A DNA stretch of 47,222 bases from Labilithrix sp. (GTDB lineage Bacteria; Myxococcota_A; Polyangia; Polyangiales; Polyangiaceae): assembly GCA_019637195.1 (NCBI GenBank), contig JAHBWA010000062.1, positions 1 through 47,222 on the forward strand, given 5' to 3'. The notes beneath the pieces are model-generated. The model was given only the letters and a program-made list of their open reading frames with translations, was not told where the DNA came from and searched no databases. The first letter of the stretch is position 1, and each line of letters starts with the position of its first letter. Both the position numbers and the translations under genes were made by a program. Positions 37,779 to 46,589 of this stretch are shown piece by piece.

Positions 37779-39506
37779 TCAGCGGAAGCGCATGCAGCGT
37801 CCACCGGTGAAGCCGGCCTTCGCCTCGGGGCGCTCGATGCGCCGGAGGCCGCCTTCGCCCTCCCAGTCGTTCCTGAAATTCAGTTGAGATCGCGCGCTGT
37901 TGTAGCCGATTCCGCGGTACTTCAGCCCGAACTTGCCGGTGAAGGTCGCGCCGTTCATGGTCAGGACGGCCTCGCTGAGGTTCCCGGCGAGGTCCATCCA
38001 GGGCTCGTCGCCGTCGTGGATGCGGACCATGTCGACCGGCTCGCCGTTGGCCGCGAGGCTGCCGCGGCCGGGCGCCGAGATCTGCCACGCTTTGTCGTGC
38101 ATGACGCTCTGGGCGAAGAACGGGAACTGGTAGTTGTTCGCGTTCAGCGGGCTGTCGGGGACCGGGAGCGACGCGCCGGCGTCGTAGGTCGCGTTGATCT
38201 TGGCGAGGTCGGCGCAGCGGCCGCCCGTCATCGACGCGGCGGTCGTCGGAGGATCCTCCGTGCCGACCTGCGTCCCGCACCCCTGCAGGTTCCCGAGCGC
38301 CGCCGGCCCGGAGCGCGGAGTCGCGGTGACGAAATCGAGGACCTCGTCGGTCGCCAGCTGGCCGCCGTCCCAATGGCAGAAGGCGGCGAGCATCGCGTTC
38401 GTGATGCAGTTCATCGCCTTGACCTCGAGGTGCTCGCGAGCCGGGAGGGTGGCGCCCGCGAAGTCGCGTCCGTCCGCGCGCGGCGGGAACTGGTTGCCCA
38501 TCTTCGCGAGGACGTCGGGCGGGTAGAAGAACGTCGGGAACCCGTATCCGGTCGGCGCGTGCGTGCTGCAGTTGTTGCCGTGGAGGTAGACGAAGAGCGA
38601 GCCGTTGAACTGGAAATCGATCCCCGTCTTTCGCGGCTCGTCCGCCGGCGGCACCGGCGGCGCGTCCGCGCCTCCGCGCGGATCGCCGAGGACGTGACGA
38701 CTCACCATGATCTGCTCGCCGTCGAAGTCGACGGGCAAGAACTTGTTCCATGACGCGTCCCAGATCGGCGGCGGGTTCTCGACGACCCAGTCTCGGATCT
38801 TGGGCATGCCGCCGTACGCCTCCGTCATCGCCGCGATGAAGGCGCGGACGCGACCGGTCGTGATCTCGTACTTGTCGAGGTAGACCTTCTTGTCGGGGTG
38901 GCGTGGATCGGTGTAGCCGGTGACCGGGAGCGTCCGGCAGCAGCTCTCGTGGTTCGCGCCGGGGCCTACCTCGCCCTTGCCGCAGGTGTCGCCGCCGAGG
39001 TGCGGGCGGCAGCTCGGCGCTTCGACGCACTTCTTCGCGTAGTTGCAGGCGGCGTGGCAGTCGCGATCCTCGAGGCACGCGTTGCCCTCGGCGCACTTGG
39101 GGGCGCTCGGACCGCCGCAGTCGATGTCGGTCTCGAGGCCGTTCTTCATGCCGTCGTCGGCGCTGGCGACCGCGCAGATCTTCGTCGACTCGGGACAGTA
39201 GTTGGTCTCGCAGTCGTGGTCCTCGAGGCAAGCTTTGCCGTCGGCGCACTTGGGGGCGCTCGGGCCACCACAATCGATGTCCGTCTCGCCGTTGTCTTTG
39301 ATCCCGTTGGCGCCGTCGATGGGCTGCGTCCCGTCGCTGGTGCACGCGGTCGGGCAGGTGCCGCCGCAGTCGATGCCGGTCTCGTCGGGATCCTGGCGGC
39401 CGTTGCTGCACGTCGGGCTCCGTTTGGGATCGGAGGAGCAGGCCGGAAGTGAGACGAGCGTCGCGACGACCGCGACGCCGAGCGTGATGAAGATGCTATG
39501 GCGCAC
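37779..39506 (-). CDS. Cys-rich lipoprotein with divergent formylglycine-enzyme-like domain
   Basis: This 575-residue lipoprotein has signal RHSIFITLGVAVVATLVSLP and lipobox LPAC. The N-terminal 150 residues hold Cys-rich repeats; two nearly identical copies of ETDIDCGGPSAPKCA (+ACLED.DC) follow one another, preceded by a shorter GIDCGGTCPTAC. From about 190 on the chain looks like an FGE/SUMF1 domain (YLDKYEITTGRVRAF, AAFCHWDGGQLATDE, DLAGNLSEAVLT, final GGRCMRFR), but the typical RGGSW and paired catalytic Cys are not recognisable. It is more likely a binding protein than an active sulfatase activator. The GTG at 39506 was chosen because it places the signal first and GGAG lies 6 nt upstream; the ATG at 39551 would add 15 residues. 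Confidence 0.8.
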   Translation of the reverse strand: MRHSIFITLGVAVVATLVSLPACSSDPKRSPTCSNGRQDPDETGIDCGGTCPTACTSDGTQPIDGANGIKDNGETDIDCGGPSAPKCADGKACLEDHDCETNYCPESTKICAVASADDGMKNGLETDIDCGGPSAPKCAEGNACLEDRDCHAACNYAKKCVEAPSCRPHLGGDTCGKGEVGPGANHESCCRTLPVTGYTDPRHPDKKVYLDKYEITTGRVRAFIAAMTEAYGGMPKIRDWVVENPPPIWDASWNKFLPVDFDGEQIMVSRHVLGDPRGGADAPPVPPADEPRKTGIDFQFNGSLFVYLHGNNCSTHAPTGYGFPTFFYPPDVLAKMGNQFPPRADGRDFAGATLPAREHLEVKAMNCITNAMLAAFCHWDGGQLATDEVLDFVTATPRSGPAALGNLQGCGTQVGTEDPPTTAASMTGGRCADLAKINATYDAGASLPVPDSPLNANNYQFPFFAQSVMHDKAWQISAPGRGSLAANGEPVDMVRIHDGDEPWMDLAGNLSEAVLTMNGATFTGKFGLKYRGIGYNSARSQLNFRNDWEGEGGLRRIERPEAKAGFTGGRCMRFR

Positions 39507-39510
39507 GAGG

Positions 39511-39528
39511 AGCTCCCTGTTCGGAGCT
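39511..39528 (-). promoter_or_regulatory. Hairpin sequestering the ribosome site of the FGE-like lipoprotein
   Basis: On the minus strand AGCTCC and GGAGCT (6-bp perfect stem) flank GAACAG, and the right arm contains the GGAG that lies 6 nt before the GTG start. If this start is right, the mRNA can hide its own ribosome-binding site. Confidence 0.35.
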
Positions 39529-39644
39529 GCGTCATGCGAATCACGCGCCACGGAAGAGCGCGCGTGAGCGCGCGCAACGACGCCGCGAGGTCCTGGACCC
39601 CGGTGGGCATCTCACCACGCCTGATGACAACTGCCTCGCGGCCG

Positions 39645-39669
39645 GGCGCGCGCGGCGCGGCCGCGCGCC
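39645..39669. terminator. GC-rich hairpin after the YCII gene
   Basis: An 8-bp stem GGCGCGCG / CGCGCGCC with a 9-nt loop starts 3 bp past the stop of the leftward YCII gene (39673). The strong GC stem suits termination, although no T-tract follows. Confidence 0.45.
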
Positions 39670-39672
39670 TCG

Positions 39673-40044
39673 CTACGTGCCGGCGCTGCCCGGCCCGAAG
39701 AACGCCACGGGGCGGACTTCGTACGCGCCGTCGCTGCCGCTCGCGAGGCCGAGCTCGCGCGCGACCTCGAGGGCCTCCTCCTGAGACGCGCAGTCGACGA
39801 GGTAAAAGCCGAGGAGCTGCTCTTTGGTCTCGGCGAAGGGGCCGTCCATGACCGTCGCGTCACGACCCTTGCGCAAGGTGGACGCCTTGGTCGTCGGGGC
39901 GAGGCGCGCGACCGGGCCGAGGCGGCCCTGCTCGCGCAGCTTCGCTTGCACGACCTCGAGCCTGGCCATCACCGCGGCGTCCTCTTCCTTCGTCCAGGCG
40001 CCGACGGCGGCTTCGGAGTCGTAACAAAGAATCGCGTAGAGCAT
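39673..40044 (-). CDS. DGPF (YCII-related) protein
   Basis: This 123-residue protein is of the YCII/DGPF family. The N-terminus MLYAILCYDSEAAVGAWTKE, the DGPF motif in VMDGPFAETKEQLLGFYLVD and the helix EEALEVARELG are typical. In many bacteria such genes sit next to ECF42 sigma factors and are co-regulated with them; the sigma gene here lies immediately upstream (82 bp). The biochemical role of DGPF proteins is unsettled. A second, more distant member is encoded at 42086-42514, which fits the ECF42 pattern. It is cytoplasmic. Confidence 0.92.
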   Translation of the reverse strand: MLYAILCYDSEAAVGAWTKEEDAAVMARLEVVQAKLREQGRLGPVARLAPTTKASTLRKGRDATVMDGPFAETKEQLLGFYLVDCASQEEALEVARELGLASGSDGAYEVRPVAFFGPGSAGT

Positions 40045-40126
40045 GGCGAACGGTCCTCTCGGCGGCGGTCCGCCCTCTAGCTAGCTCGGCGCGCCCTCTC
40101 CGTCGGCAAAAATCGGCCGCGCGAGC

Positions 40127-41396
40127 TCAGCCGCTGGAGGGAGGGCGCGCGCAGCCTCGCGCGCGCTCGAGCAGCAGGGTGCGCTCGCGGGCGTTGCGGG
40201 TCAGCGAGGCCGCGCGCTCGAACTCGACGCGCGCCTCGTCGAGGCGCCCCAGCTTCGCGAGGAGGTCCGCGCGCGCGCTTCGGGAGGAGGTGGTATCGCT
40301 GGAGCGACGGCTCGGACGCGATCGCGCGACGATCGCGAGCCCCCGCCGCCGGCCCCTCCGCCATCGAGACGGCCATTCGCGCGGTTGAGCTCGACGACCG
40401 GCGACGGCATGACCTCCGCGAGCTCGGCGTAGCGACGCGATGCGCGCCCAGTCGGTCGCCTCCCGCCGTGAGCGCGCGCGTGGCACGCGGTGATGGCCGC
40501 CTGCAGCGCGTACGGCCCCCGGCGCCCGCCGAGCGCCTCGGCGCCTCGAGCGCCGCGAGGCCGCGCCGGATCAAGAGCGATCCCATCGCGCGCGGGTTCT
40601 GCTCGAGCAGGAGGACGCTCCGCCCGACGGCCCCGCGGCTGCGCGCGAGGCGTGGATCCATCAACGCTATACGAGCCCGTGGACCTCCGGGCTCGTCCGG
40701 CGTGAGGCCCGCGAGGACGCGCCCGAGGCGCATCGCGTCCTCGCAGAGCTGCGGGCGCATCAGGTCGTCGCCCGCGGTCGCGGCGTAACCCTCGTTGAAG
40801 ATGAGGTAGACGACGCCCAACACGGAGGACAGGCGCTCGGCGAGCTCGGCGGCGCGGGGCACCTCGAACGGGACGCGCTCCTCGGCGAGCGTCCGCTTGG
40901 CCCGAACGATCCGCTGCGCGATCGTCGGCTCCGACACGAGGAAGGCGCGCGCGATCTCGTCGGTCGTGAGGCCGCCGAGCAGCCGGAGCGTGAGCGCGAC
41001 GCGCGCCTCCATCGAGAGGACCGGGTGGCAGGCGGTGAACACCAGTCGCAGGAGATCGTCGCCGACGTCGTCGTCGAGCATCGCGTCGAGGTCAGGCGCG
41101 GCGGCCTCGTGCCGCGCGTCGAGCTCGTGGCCGAGCTGCTCGTGCTTGCGGCCCATCATCTTCCCCCGGCGGAGGACGTTGATGGCTCGGTTCTTCGCCG
41201 TGCTCATCAGCCAGGCGCCCGGATTGTTCGGCACGCCCGACTCCGGCCACTGCTCGAGCGCAGCCACGAGCGCGTCCTGGGCGAGCTCCTCGGCGAGCCC
41301 GACGTCGCGCACCATCCGCGTGAGCCCTGCGATGAGCTTCGGGGACTCGAGCCGGTAGATCGCGGTGATCGTGCGGTGGGTGCCGTTGGCCGTCAC
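40127..41396 (-). pseudogene. ECF42-type sigma factor gene, 3' half broken by many indels
   Basis: The first half reads as an intact ECF sigma of the ECF42 group: LAEELAQDALVAALEQWPES, NPGAWLMSTAKNRAINVLRR, LRLVFTACHPVLSMEARVAL, TDEIARAFLVSEPTIAQRIV, GVVYLIFNEGYAAT. From about 40,700 down to 40,270 the family sequence is spread over all three frames. Pieces such as LLIRRGLAALE, ATDWARIASL, MPSPVVELNRA, ASEPSLQRYHLLP and LLAKLGRLDEARVEFERAAS each need a different frame, implying about ten 1-2 nt indels. The final part ends at the in-family stop at 40127; the open frame that runs on to 40077 is chance. Either the gene is decaying or the sequence here is of poor quality. The sigma core may still be made with an abnormal C-terminus. 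Confidence 0.75.
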
Positions 41397-41514
41397 GGCC
41401 GGCGATCAAAACAGTTTGCCCCGCCGACGCAAGCGGGTCGCGCCCCGCGCGTCACGTTCTTGCGCCGGCTGCGCCCCGCGGCGATCCACGCAGCCGGTCT
41501 TTCTCCCGCCGCGC

Positions 41515-41787
41515 TCAGGTGTCGAGCTCGGCGAGCGCCTCGACGCCGGTCGCGGTGATCCGGTACACGAGCGCGGAAGCTCCGGCCTCACGCTCGTCCT
41601 CCTCGCCGTCGGGCGCTTCACCGTATTCGCCGAGCGCCTCGACGAGCCCGAGCGCGCAGAGCCGATCCATCGCCTCGTACTCGTCGACCGCGAGCTCGGC
41701 GCCGGCCAGGCCGCCGTGGTCTTCGTCGGAGAGTCGGACCTCCCGGAGGAGCGCGCGCTCGGCGGCGGTGAGCGTCGGGGAGGGCAT
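41515..41787 (-). CDS. Small hypothetical protein
   Basis: This 90-residue cytoplasmic acidic protein is not recognised. The N-terminal half has two amphipathic helices (TAAERALLREVRLSD, VDEYEAMDRLCALGLVEALG), and the second half has a strand-like end VYRITATGVEALAELD. The pattern suits a winged-helix-like fold resembling the C-terminal part of PadR/MarR-type regulators (helix, acidic wing, YRIT-x-x-G). DNA binding would be inference only. The acidic stretch EAPDGEEDEREAG may be the disordered wing. It lies in the leftward series between the Zn-ribbon-like protein and the ECF42 gene, about 118 bp before the latter. Confidence 0.6.
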   Translation of the reverse strand: MPSPTLTAAERALLREVRLSDEDHGGLAGAELAVDEYEAMDRLCALGLVEALGEYGEAPDGEEDEREAGASALVYRITATGVEALAELDT

Positions 41788-41840
41788 CCGCCTTCTCTAG
41801 CAGGCTCGGCCTCCCTCGGGAGCGGTGAGCGAGGGGGAGA

Positions 41841-42080
41841 TCAGCCGGCTTGCCGTGGCGCGAGCCGAGCGATGGGCGCGCCGCAGGTGCACGTGCGCAC
41901 GACGACGACGAGGTCGGCCGGCCACCGGCTCACGAGCGAGGCGACCTCGGCCTCGCCGATCTCGGAGCGGAGCGGGAGCGCGGACCACTCGCAGGCGGAC
42001 CGCACGGTCCGGCAGCGACCGCATGCGATGCCCACCGGAGCCGCGCTCCCCTCGACGTTCGACTCGGAGCGCCGGAGCAT
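41841..42080 (-). CDS. Small protein with two Cys pairs
   Basis: This 79-residue protein has CGRC (residues about 20-23) and CTCG near residue 67 plus one further Cys, enough for a zinc ribbon-like knuckle. Between them is a predicted helix-strand (EVASLVSRWPADLVVVVRTC). The start lies 5 bp after the stop of the upstream DGPF gene, so it is likely co-transcribed. No family is recognised. The opposite-strand open frame (41850-42089) has no such features and was set aside. Confidence 0.5.
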   Translation of the reverse strand: MLRRSESNVEGSAAPVGIACGRCRTVRSACEWSALPLRSEIGEAEVASLVSRWPADLVVVVRTCTCGAPIARLAPRQAG

Positions 42081-42085
42081 GCCGG

Positions 42086-42514
42086 CTAAGCGTCCGCGCG
42101 CTCCTCGTCCGGAGTCCCAGCCGAGGCGTCCTGCGCTCCGGGCGTCTCCGCCGTCGTCGGTCTTTCGCACGGCTCGAGGACCTGGCGAATCTCGATCTCG
42201 CCCTTCACTCCGCGCGGCATGGGACAGCGCTTGAACCACTCGATGGCCTCTTCCTTCGTGTTGGCCTGGATCACCCAGTAGCCCGCGACGAGGCCCTTGG
42301 CGTCGTGAAATGGCCCGTCGATCGCCGCCCGTCCGCTGCCGAACGGGACGCGGGCGCCCTCCGAGCTGGGGTGGAGGCTCGCGAGATCGAGGAGGACGCC
42401 CGCCTTCGCGAGCTCTTCGTTGAAGCTGTCCATCGCCGCGCGCGGTCGCGCGCCCGACAGGACGTTCGCCTCCGCTTCTTCGTTCGTCGCCTTCAGCAGC
42501 ACCATGAACCGCAT
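42086..42514 (-). CDS. DGPF (YCII-related) protein, second copy
   Basis: This 142-residue member of the YCII/DGPF family has N-terminus MRFMVLLKATNEEAEA, a central helix MDSFNEELAKAGVLLDLASL, the motif AIDGPFHDAKGLVAGYWVIQ and EEAIEWFKRCPMP. The last 30 residues are an acidic, Thr/Pro-rich tail not seen in the first copy. It is the first gene of the leftward series that includes the ECF42 gene; related genes elsewhere are direct ECF42 targets. It is cytoplasmic. The start ATG at 42514 gives the standard beginning; the longer open frame upstream belongs to the divergent promoter region. Confidence 0.9.
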   Translation of the reverse strand: MRFMVLLKATNEEAEANVLSGARPRAAMDSFNEELAKAGVLLDLASLHPSSEGARVPFGSGRAAIDGPFHDAKGLVAGYWVIQANTKEEAIEWFKRCPMPRGVKGEIEIRQVLEPCERPTTAETPGAQDASAGTPDEERADA

Positions 42515-42738
42515 CGTTCGTTCCCGTCCCCTTCGATCGAGCCTCCGGACGCGGCCAGCGCGCTCCACCATCACGACAGACGAGAGACCGCGAGATCGAC
42601 ACGCGCGGCGACGTTTTCTTCCCGACGTCCGCCGCCGCGGTGGCCCGCCGCGGTCGCGCGGCAGCACGTAGGTTCGGGTGCGAGGCTCCGGCCGGCGTCC
42701 GAGCGGAGCGTGGGGCGTCTGCAGGGTAAGCTCCGCCG

Positions 42739-43806
42739 ATGGTCGAGGATCTCGCTCCGGGTGTCGCGAGGGTGCTCGACGCCGCGCGCGCCATCGCGCG
42801 GCGTCATCGCCACGACTCGGTGGAGCCCGCGCACCTCCTCGCGGCGGTGCTCCGCGACGCGCCCGGTCTCTTCGTCGCCGGTGTCTCGCGCGAGCGGCTG
42901 CTCGGCTCGCTCGAGGCGCTGTTCGCCCGAGGTGCGCGCGCGGCGCTCTACCGGGACTCACCGACGGAGGGGGCGACGCTCTCTCCTGCCTGCCGGGTCC
43001 TCCTGCGCCGGGTCGCCGCCTCCGGCGGGCATGGAGGCGTGGACGCCGTGACGCCGGCGCGCGTGCTCGACGAGCTCTGGTCCGAGCCCAGCCTCGCGGC
43101 CCTGGTCGCCGAGGCCGGCTTCGACGCGAGGTCGCTCGACGAGATCGTCGAAGCGGCGCGGGCGCTCGCCGCCTCGCGCGCGCACCGGCGCACGGGGGTC
43201 GATCACGTGCTGGCGGTGCTGCGCCGGACCGCGTGGTTCTCCGGCGCCGTCGCGGCGGGCGGCGTCGACCACGCGCGACTCGATGCGTGCCTCGCGGCGC
43301 GCCTCGCCGCCGAGGGGCGCGGCGGCGCGACGCCCGCTCCGCCGCTGTCGGACGCGCTCGCGGCGATCGTGGAGCGCGCCGCCGCCGTCGCGGCGTCCGC
43401 GGGCGCGCGGAGCCGTGGGCACGATCTCGCCGCCCAGGTGCTCTCCGATTCGCGCGAAGACGCGCTCGCCGACGCGGACGCCCCGCGCCTCGCGCTCCTC
43501 CGCTGGCTCGCGTGTGGTCGCGTCGACGCCGGGGACGACGCCGTCGGCAGCGACGCCGCGGAGCTCGAGGTCGTCCTGCACGACGACGCCCTCACCACGA
43601 TGGAGCACGTCGTCTCGACGCTGCAGAGCTCGTTCGGGTGCACCTGGGCGCGCGCGACGGCGATCACGTCGGCCGTCACCGGCGGCGCCGACACGCTCGT
43701 CGGTCGCTTCCCCGCCGCCGACGCGCGCGCGCGCGTCGCGCGCGCGCGGGAGGAGGCCGCGGCGGCGTCGATGCCTCTCCGGATCAGCCTCCGAGCGCCG
43801 CGCTGA
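42739..43806 (+). CDS. Clp N-domain / ClpS fusion protein
   Basis: This 355-residue protein combines Clp adaptor-type modules without any ATPase. The N-terminal part (about 1-120) matches the Clp_N repeat fold (RVLDAARAIARRHRHDSVEP, HLLAAVLRDAPG, then LSPACRVLLRRVAASGGHGG). A second pair of helical repeats spans about 140-240 (GVDHVLAVLRRT, LAAIVERAAAVAASAGARSR, GHDLAAQVLSD). The C-terminus (about 272-355) is a ClpS domain: ELEVVLHDDALTTMEHVVST, LQSSFGCTWARATAITSAVT, AADARARVARAREEA, MPLRISL. ClpS Asn34, which contacts the N-terminal amino group of N-degrons, is His and His66 is Thr, so classic N-end-rule recognition is doubtful. No ClpA gene is adjacent. It probably acts as an alternative adaptor or as a regulator that competes for Clp N-domain partners; this is inference. 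Confidence 0.82.
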   Translation: MVEDLAPGVARVLDAARAIARRHRHDSVEPAHLLAAVLRDAPGLFVAGVSRERLLGSLEALFARGARAALYRDSPTEGATLSPACRVLLRRVAASGGHGGVDAVTPARVLDELWSEPSLAALVAEAGFDARSLDEIVEAARALAASRAHRRTGVDHVLAVLRRTAWFSGAVAAGGVDHARLDACLAARLAAEGRGGATPAPPLSDALAAIVERAAAVAASAGARSRGHDLAAQVLSDSREDALADADAPRLALLRWLACGRVDAGDDAVGSDAAELEVVLHDDALTTMEHVVSTLQSSFGCTWARATAITSAVTGGADTLVGRFPAADARARVARAREEAAAASMPLRISLRAPR

Positions 43807-43989
43807 GGCGCCGGACGGGTGTCGACTCGACTCCGCACCCGATCCAGGAGCCCGCGCCGAGAGCGCGAAAATTCGTGCGGATCTGCGCGGAGAGGGCGTT
43901 CGCGCACCATGTGGGTGGCCGGCACGGGCGCTGCACCTGGGTCGTCGACGAGCGACGCGCGGGCGTCGCCGCGTAAGGAGACGACGATC

Positions 43990-44742
43990 ATGATTCGGAC
44001 GCTGGTGGCTCTGGGTGCAGCGGTGACGACGTGGACGATGCTGGTCGGGTGCACGGCGCCCGCGTCCGACGAAGACGAGGAGGAGATGGGCGAGGCGAGC
44101 GACGCGTTCACGGCGGCGCCGGTCGCGCAGTGCTCGGGGAACGGGAACCTCCGCGCCGCTCCGACGACGGGCTCGGCGATCGTCTCGAGCGTCGGCGGCA
44201 CACCGGTCAACGTCTACTGCAAGACCCACGGGCTCGCGCCGCCCGCGCTCTCGGACCTCTGGATCGGCGTGAACGTCCGGCAGGGCTACGCGCTCCGCTA
44301 CATGCACGCGAGCACCCTCGCGTGCGGGAGCGACGTCGCGCTCGCGAGCCTCCGTGAGTGCTCGACGCTGACCCAGGTGCCACCCGCCGGCGGCGGCGCC
44401 CCGAGCGGCGGAGGCGCGCCCGCCGGCGGCGGCGCCCCGAGCGGCGGAGGCGCGCCCGCCGGCGGCGGCGCGACGCTCCGGACGACGAAGGTCACGTCGA
44501 CCGGCGCCTTCTCGGACAGCGTCGCGGTCGGCCGCACCGGGCCCGGGACCGTGAGCGTCACGGGACGGTGGTCCGCCTACGACGCGACCGGTCGCGAGGT
44601 CGGTCGCAACGTCTGCACGTCGACGCCCGCGCTCTACAGCGCCTCCTTCACGGGGCCGTTCACTTGCTACGGCGACGCACGTGGCGCGACGCGCTTCGAG
44701 ATCACCTACACGGCGACCGCGCCAGGCACGCTCTCGCGCTGA
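43990..44742 (+). CDS. Lipoprotein with SH3-like domain and Gly/Pro repeat linker
   Basis: This 250-residue lipoprotein has signal MIRTLVALGAAVTTWTMLVG and lipobox LVGC. An acidic linker follows, then an SH3-like domain at about 50-120 (NLRAAPTTGSAIVSSVGGTP, NVYCKTH, DLWIGVNVRQGYALRYMHAS). Next comes the low-complexity linker made by a 36-bp DNA repeat (PAGGGAPSGGGA repeated). The C-terminal domain of about 90 residues contains VTGRWSAYDATGREVG and GPFTCYGDARGATRFE and may be a small beta-sandwich. SH3b domains usually bind peptidoglycan or proteins. AAGGAG lies 9 nt before the ATG. The number of repeat units may vary between strains. Confidence 0.82.
   Translation: MIRTLVALGAAVTTWTMLVGCTAPASDEDEEEMGEASDAFTAAPVAQCSGNGNLRAAPTTGSAIVSSVGGTPVNVYCKTHGLAPPALSDLWIGVNVRQGYALRYMHASTLACGSDVALASLRECSTLTQVPPAGGGAPSGGGAPAGGGAPSGGGAPAGGGATLRTTKVTSTGAFSDSVAVGRTGPGTVSVTGRWSAYDATGREVGRNVCTSTPALYSASFTGPFTCYGDARGATRFEITYTATAPGTLSR
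44383..44471 (+). repeat. 36-bp tandem repeat inside the SH3-like lipoprotein gene
   Basis: Two full identical units (44383-44418 and 44419-44454) are followed by a partial third. Each encodes the 12-residue block PAGGGAPSGGGA. The unit length is a multiple of three, so copy-number changes keep the frame. Confidence 0.85.
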
Positions 44743-44756
44743 ACGCCGCGCGGCGT
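44743..44756. terminator. Palindrome right after the SH3-like lipoprotein stop
   Basis: ACGCCGCGCGGCGT is a perfect 14-bp palindrome starting directly after the TGA at 44740-44742. It probably acts as a stem in termination of the rightward gene. Confidence 0.4.
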
Positions 44757-44790
44757 CGCCCCACGGCGGGCGCGCCGGCTCCGCGAGCTG

Positions 44791-44810
44791 CGCCCGTCCG
44801 CGCGCGGGCG
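44791..44810. terminator. Hairpin right after the ABC permease stop
   Basis: CGCCCG / CGGGCG stem with an 8-nt loop, directly downstream of the leftward permease stop codon (44811). It lies in the 68-bp convergent gap and probably terminates the ABC operon. Confidence 0.4.
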
Positions 44811-45568
44811 TCAGCTCTTCAGGCGGTAGCCCGTCAGGATCAGCCACCGGGCGGTCGCGAGGCAGAGCACCATGAAGACGAACGTCATCCCGGCGCTCAG
44901 CTCGACGCTCACGTCCGACACCCCGAAGAAGCTCCAGCGAAACCCGCTCACGAGGTAGACGACGGGGTTGAAGAGCGTGACCTTCTGCCAGATCGGCGGC
45001 AGCATCTTGAGCGAGTAGAAGCTCCCTCCGAGGAAGGTGAGGGGCGTGACGATCAGCATCGGCACGATCTGCAGCTTCTCGAAGCCGTCGGCCCAGAGCC
45101 CGATGATGAAGCCGAACAGGCTGAAGGTCACCGCGGTGAGGATCAGGAACCCGACCATCCAGAGCGGGTGCGCGACCTCGTAAGAGACGAAGAGCCGCGC
45201 GGTGGCGAGGATGATCGACCCGAGGAGGATCGACTTCGACGCCGCCGCGCCGACGTAGCCGAGGACGATCTCGACCCACGAGATCGGCGCAGAGAGGACC
45301 TCGTAGATCGTCCCCGAGAACCGCGGCATGTAGATGCCGAACGACGCGTTCGAGATGCTCTCGTTGAGCAGCGAGAGCATCGTCAGGCCAGGCACGATGA
45401 ACGCCGCGTAGTGGACGCCGTCGATCTCCGCCATGCGCGACCCGATCGCCGAGCCGAAGACGATGAAGTAGAGCGACGTGGAGATCACCGGCGAGAGGAT
45501 GCTCTGGAAGAGCGTACGGAAGGTGCGCGCCATCTCGAACAGGTAGATCGCGCGGATCGCGTACCAGT

Positions 45569-45572
<4 letters not shown>
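44811..45572 (-). CDS. ABC-2 type transporter permease
   Basis: This 253-residue inner-membrane protein has about six transmembrane segments, for example ILSPVISTSLYFIVFGSAIG, AAFIVPGLTMLSLL, ILLGSIILATARLFV, MVGFLILTAVTFSLFGFIIG, IVPMLIVTPLTFLGGSFYSL and MTFVFMVLCLATARWLILTG. The order and the PLTFLGGSFYS and LFNPVVYLVSGFRW motifs match ABC-2 exporters such as those for drugs or polysaccharide. The ATG overlaps the ATP-binding gene stop by four bases (ATGA), as is usual for two-component exporters. It would pair with the ATP-binding protein as a half-transporter dimer. The substrate is unknown. Confidence 0.93.
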
Positions 45573-46495
<923 letters not shown>

Positions 46496-46589
46496 GCGAC
46501 CTCCGATGCGCTGGATCCCACGAGCGCGTCGCGGCGCACAGCGCAAAACGGATCGCGCATACGCCGCCGTGCGCGCGAAGCTCGGCCGT

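Noticed and set aside
39558..39575. GCGCGC-rich palindrome between the FGE-like lipoprotein and YCII genes
   Set aside because: Simple alternating CG runs are frequent here; a better terminator candidate lies directly after the YCII stop.
40077..41396. Full 439-codon reading of the ECF42 gene as intact
   Set aside because: The last third is Arg/Ala/Ser low-complexity, whereas the expected family sequence is found in the other two frames of the same strand, so the long frame is accidental.
41850..42089. 79-codon plus-strand frame opposite the Cys-pair protein
   Set aside because: Arg/Pro/Gly-rich; it lacks the paired CGRC/CTCG and the close spacing to an upstream gene that support the minus-strand reading.
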